A DNA stretch of 64,000 nt, from positions 272,401 to 336,400 of the forward strand of contig NZ_FNWH01000004.1 in assembly GCF_900106585.1 (NCBI RefSeq), given 5' to 3'. The notes below the pieces were generated by a model. It had not been told where the DNA came from. It ran no database searches and saw only the letters and a program-made list of their open reading frames with translations. Of the stretch, positions 62,360-64,000 are shown piece after piece. Every line of letters starts with the position of its first letter. Position 1 is the stretch's first letter. The stretch is from Acidaminococcus timonensis (GTDB lineage Bacteria; Bacillota; Negativicutes; Acidaminococcales; Acidaminococcaceae). A program made the translations under genes and the position numbers.

Positions 62360-63118
62360 ATGAAAAAACAATGGCTGGCAATGGGATTGGCGTTCTGTCT
62401 ATCGGCGTTGCCTCTTCCGGCACTGGCGGTGCACTGGATGCCTCTGGGCAACACCGATGAAGGATCGATTTCCATGGACCGGGACAGCCTGAAACGGCCG
62501 ACGGACACCTCTCTGCTGGTGTGGGAAAAGGTGGTCTGGGTGAAACCGGATGCCAAGGGCCATACCGGGGAGCTGCGGCATCGGGAATATGACATGAAGA
62601 CAAAGAAATGGCGTCAGCTCAGTTCCTATGCCCTGGACAAAAAGGGCAAAAAGACCACCGGCAACCGGAAGGTGCAGGAATGGCAGGCCTTTGAGCCCAT
62701 GACGCCCCTGTTCACCCGGGCCCGGTATGAATGGGATTATTCCCGGTGGCGGGGACCCTGGGTCTTCATCAAGAGTCTGCCGGGACTGGGACGGAAATGG
62801 TTCAACCCCGAATCCCTGGAAAAGAAGGGGCCCAATTCCTATCAGGTATGGGAAAAGACCGTCATGAAGAATCCGGTGAACGGAACCAGGGTACTGCTGA
62901 GCCAGACCCGGTATGATGTAAAGAATGAGAAGGCACGGACGCTGTACCTGTGCACCTTTGATGCGCAGAACACCATGACGGACCATTATGCAGTGAACGA
63001 TGTGTGGACCAAGGCCGGTGATACCTATGGAGAATACATCGGCGACCAGCTGGCCACCTATTACGCCAAACATCCGGCCAAAGGGAAAAAGACCGGAAAG
63101 ACCCTTAAGAAAAAGTAA
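62360..63118 (+). CDS. Secreted protein with two surface-adhesin-E-like repeats
   Basis: A 252-residue protein with a signal peptide (KKQWLAMGLAFCLSALPLPALA). The mature part contains two similar units: GSISMDRDSLKRPTDTSLLVWEKVVW with YDMKTKKWRQLSSYALDKKG, and WFNPESLEKKGPNSYQVWEKTV with YDVKNEKARTLYLCTFDAQN. This W-x-x-I-x-M-D-x-x-S / VWEK pattern resembles surface-adhesin E domains. It ends in a Lys-rich tail. ATG 62360 follows a GGGGGGTGTCTGT tract. Confidence 0.75.
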   Translation: MKKQWLAMGLAFCLSALPLPALAVHWMPLGNTDEGSISMDRDSLKRPTDTSLLVWEKVVWVKPDAKGHTGELRHREYDMKTKKWRQLSSYALDKKGKKTTGNRKVQEWQAFEPMTPLFTRARYEWDYSRWRGPWVFIKSLPGLGRKWFNPESLEKKGPNSYQVWEKTVMKNPVNGTRVLLSQTRYDVKNEKARTLYLCTFDAQNTMTDHYAVNDVWTKAGDTYGEYIGDQLATYYAKHPAKGKKTGKTLKKK

Positions 63119-63128
63119 GGAGGACATT

Positions 63129-63719
63129 ATGAAGATCTGTCCCAAATGTCATAAGATCTATGAAGACAGCCAGAACTTCTGTTCCATTGACGGAACGGAG
63201 CTGGAACTGACCCCGGTGAGCCAGGCTATGCGCAGTGGTGGGCAGCAGCCGGAAGATGCAGCACAGCCTGCACAGGAAGTACAGCCGGAAACGGAAACCC
63301 GGCAGGAACAGCAGCAACAGAACCGGTACCAGTATCGTCCCACCAGCGATCCCAGCTTTGGTGCCCGGCTGCAGGCCAATATCCCCGATGCCAATACCTG
63401 GAAGCCCATGTATTTTTCCTTTGACGGACGGTTGAGCCGGGGAGATTTTGTGTGCCGGTGGCTGCTGCTGGTGCTGTGCGCTGTGGTGGTGAGCCTGCTG
63501 TGCGGCGTCATTTCCATCCTGGCACCCTTGGGGATCCTGGCTTTCATTGCTTTGTGTGTGGCCCAGATTTCCATTTCGGTGCGGCGGCTCCATGACCGGG
63601 GACACAGCGGTCTGTGGCTGTTTGTGTGCGTCATTCCCGCAGCCAACCTGCTCATGTTCCTGTACCTGTTGTTCGCTGCCGGCCAGCCGGGTGTGAATGA
63701 ATATGGAGCAGCGGAATAA
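63129..63719 (+). CDS. Zinc-ribbon plus DUF805 membrane protein
   Basis: A 196-residue protein. The N-terminal zinc ribbon (CPKCHKIY..CSIDG) is followed by a Gln/Glu/Pro-rich linker and a DUF805-like membrane part: SFDGRLSRGDFVCRWLLLV, then VRRLHDRGHSGLWLFVCVIP. Four hydrophobic segments are visible. Function unknown. It is 10 bases after the previous gene, so the two are probably co-transcribed. ATG follows AAGGAGGACATT. Confidence 0.82.
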   Translation: MKICPKCHKIYEDSQNFCSIDGTELELTPVSQAMRSGGQQPEDAAQPAQEVQPETETRQEQQQQNRYQYRPTSDPSFGARLQANIPDANTWKPMYFSFDGRLSRGDFVCRWLLLVLCAVVVSLLCGVISILAPLGILAFIALCVAQISISVRRLHDRGHSGLWLFVCVIPAANLLMFLYLLFAAGQPGVNEYGAAE

Positions 63720-63726
63720 AAAAACA

Positions 63727-63752
63727 GGAGAAAGGTGTTGACACCTTTCTCC
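63727..63752 (+). terminator. Terminator of the envelope gene pair
   Basis: GGAGAAAGGTG and CACCTTTCTCC pair with a four-base loop, followed by CGTTTTGC. Confidence 0.75.
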
Positions 63753-63820
63753 CGTTTTGCTATACGATACAAGCTTTCTCTTTGAGAAAGCGCCATACCA
63801 GCCTTCATGGGTCCGGCAAC

Positions 63821-63836
63821 TGTTTCACATGAAACA
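63821..63836. promoter_or_regulatory. parS-like site (one mismatch)
   Basis: TGTTTCACATGAAACA differs from the perfect parS by one base in the centre and remains palindromic. It is about 40 kb from the other two sites, on the other side of the origin. Confidence 0.8.
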
Positions 63837-63853
63837 TTGTGAGAAAAAAGTTG

Positions 63854-64000
63854 TTGACAAACCTTTGAAAGTCTGGTAAGATATAGAAGTCGTCACGAAG
63901 ACGGCAAGACGAACTTTGAGAACTGAATATTGTTGACAGATGTGCGGGTCAAGTCACTTTTAGTGATGAGATCGAGTCACCTGGATGAAAACCAGGTTAA
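63854..64000 (+). promoter_or_regulatory. Strong promoter and probable rRNA operon leader
   Basis: TTGACA (63854-63859) and TAAGAT (63877-63882) are separated by 17 bases. The leader contains ACTTTGAGAACTGAATATTG, the type of sequence found in rRNA operon leaders, followed by stem-forming GATGAAAACCAGGTTAA. A 16S rRNA gene is expected just beyond the window; no rRNA gene body is present here. Confidence 0.65.

Noticed and set aside
63890..64000. Start of a 16S rRNA gene
   Set aside because: The leader is present but no 16S body motif (such as AGAGTTTGATC) occurs before the window ends.

Overview
This window is a bacterial chromosome segment around the replication origin, probably from an Acidaminococcaceae relative (Negativicutes; Acidaminococcus-like). 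The basis is GC-rich Firmicute-style genes with strong AGGAGG ribosome sites, the order rpmH-rnpA-yidD-yidC-jag-mnmE-mnmG-rsmG next to parA-parB, dnaN-recF-DUF721-remB-gyrB-gyrA, and an amino-acid-fermenter gene set (serine/threonine-type permease, RidA, MalY-type lyases, asparaginase, branched-chain amino acid ABC transporter, malolactic-type enzyme). The species is an inference. Most genes left of about 39.1 kb are on the minus strand and most to the right are on the plus strand, as expected for divergence from oriC.

Region 0.1-16.6 kb is metabolic and accessory. It holds two MalY/PatB lyases, a MATE exporter, a secreted C26 peptidase, two tiny tandem peptide genes, an rpoN (sigma-54) remnant, and a LacI-type regulator. 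That regulator sits between two paralogous Nramp-like transporters that lack the usual metal-binding residues, beside a DapA/NanA-type aldolase. The promoters of the first transporter and of the aldolase are recognisable copies of each other, each with two LacI-type operators 74 bp apart. An XRE regulator, a HAAAP permease, RidA and a secreted hypothetical protein follow.

Region 16.7-23.5 kb contains an IS200-like element, tRNA-Val(CAC), a DUF554 protein, parB-parA with parS, a secreted phosphoesterase, and an IS3-family element flanked by heptamer repeats. Region 23.5-30.3 kb is the conserved rsmG to rpmH block. Region 30.4-39.1 kb separates rpmH from dnaA and holds an Nim-like flavoprotein, an AbgB-like amidohydrolase, a translationally coupled pair of IRG-like GTPases, asparaginase, a purine permease with xpt, tRNA-Gly(CCC) and a second C26 enzyme.

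The most unusual part is 39.1-43.8 kb. There are two complete dnaA-type genes. The first (386 aa) lacks the N-terminal DnaA domain I and the second (466 aa) is full length. Between them lie a 0.7 kb non-coding region rich in DnaA boxes and a small HTH/coiled-coil protein resembling plasmid partition proteins. DnaA boxes fill every intergenic gap here, and a further cluster lies downstream of gyrA at 53.1-53.2 kb.

Region 43.8-63.7 kb carries dnaN, recF, a zinc-ribbon DciA-like gene, remB, gyrB, thiN, a TSUP exporter, gyrA, a YbjN-like gene, a LysR/malolactic-type enzyme pair, livKHMGF with a CBS-ACT protein, and small envelope genes. The window ends in a strong promoter and leader that probably drive an rRNA operon lying just outside. 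Several families of dispersed intergenic repeats punctuate the whole segment.
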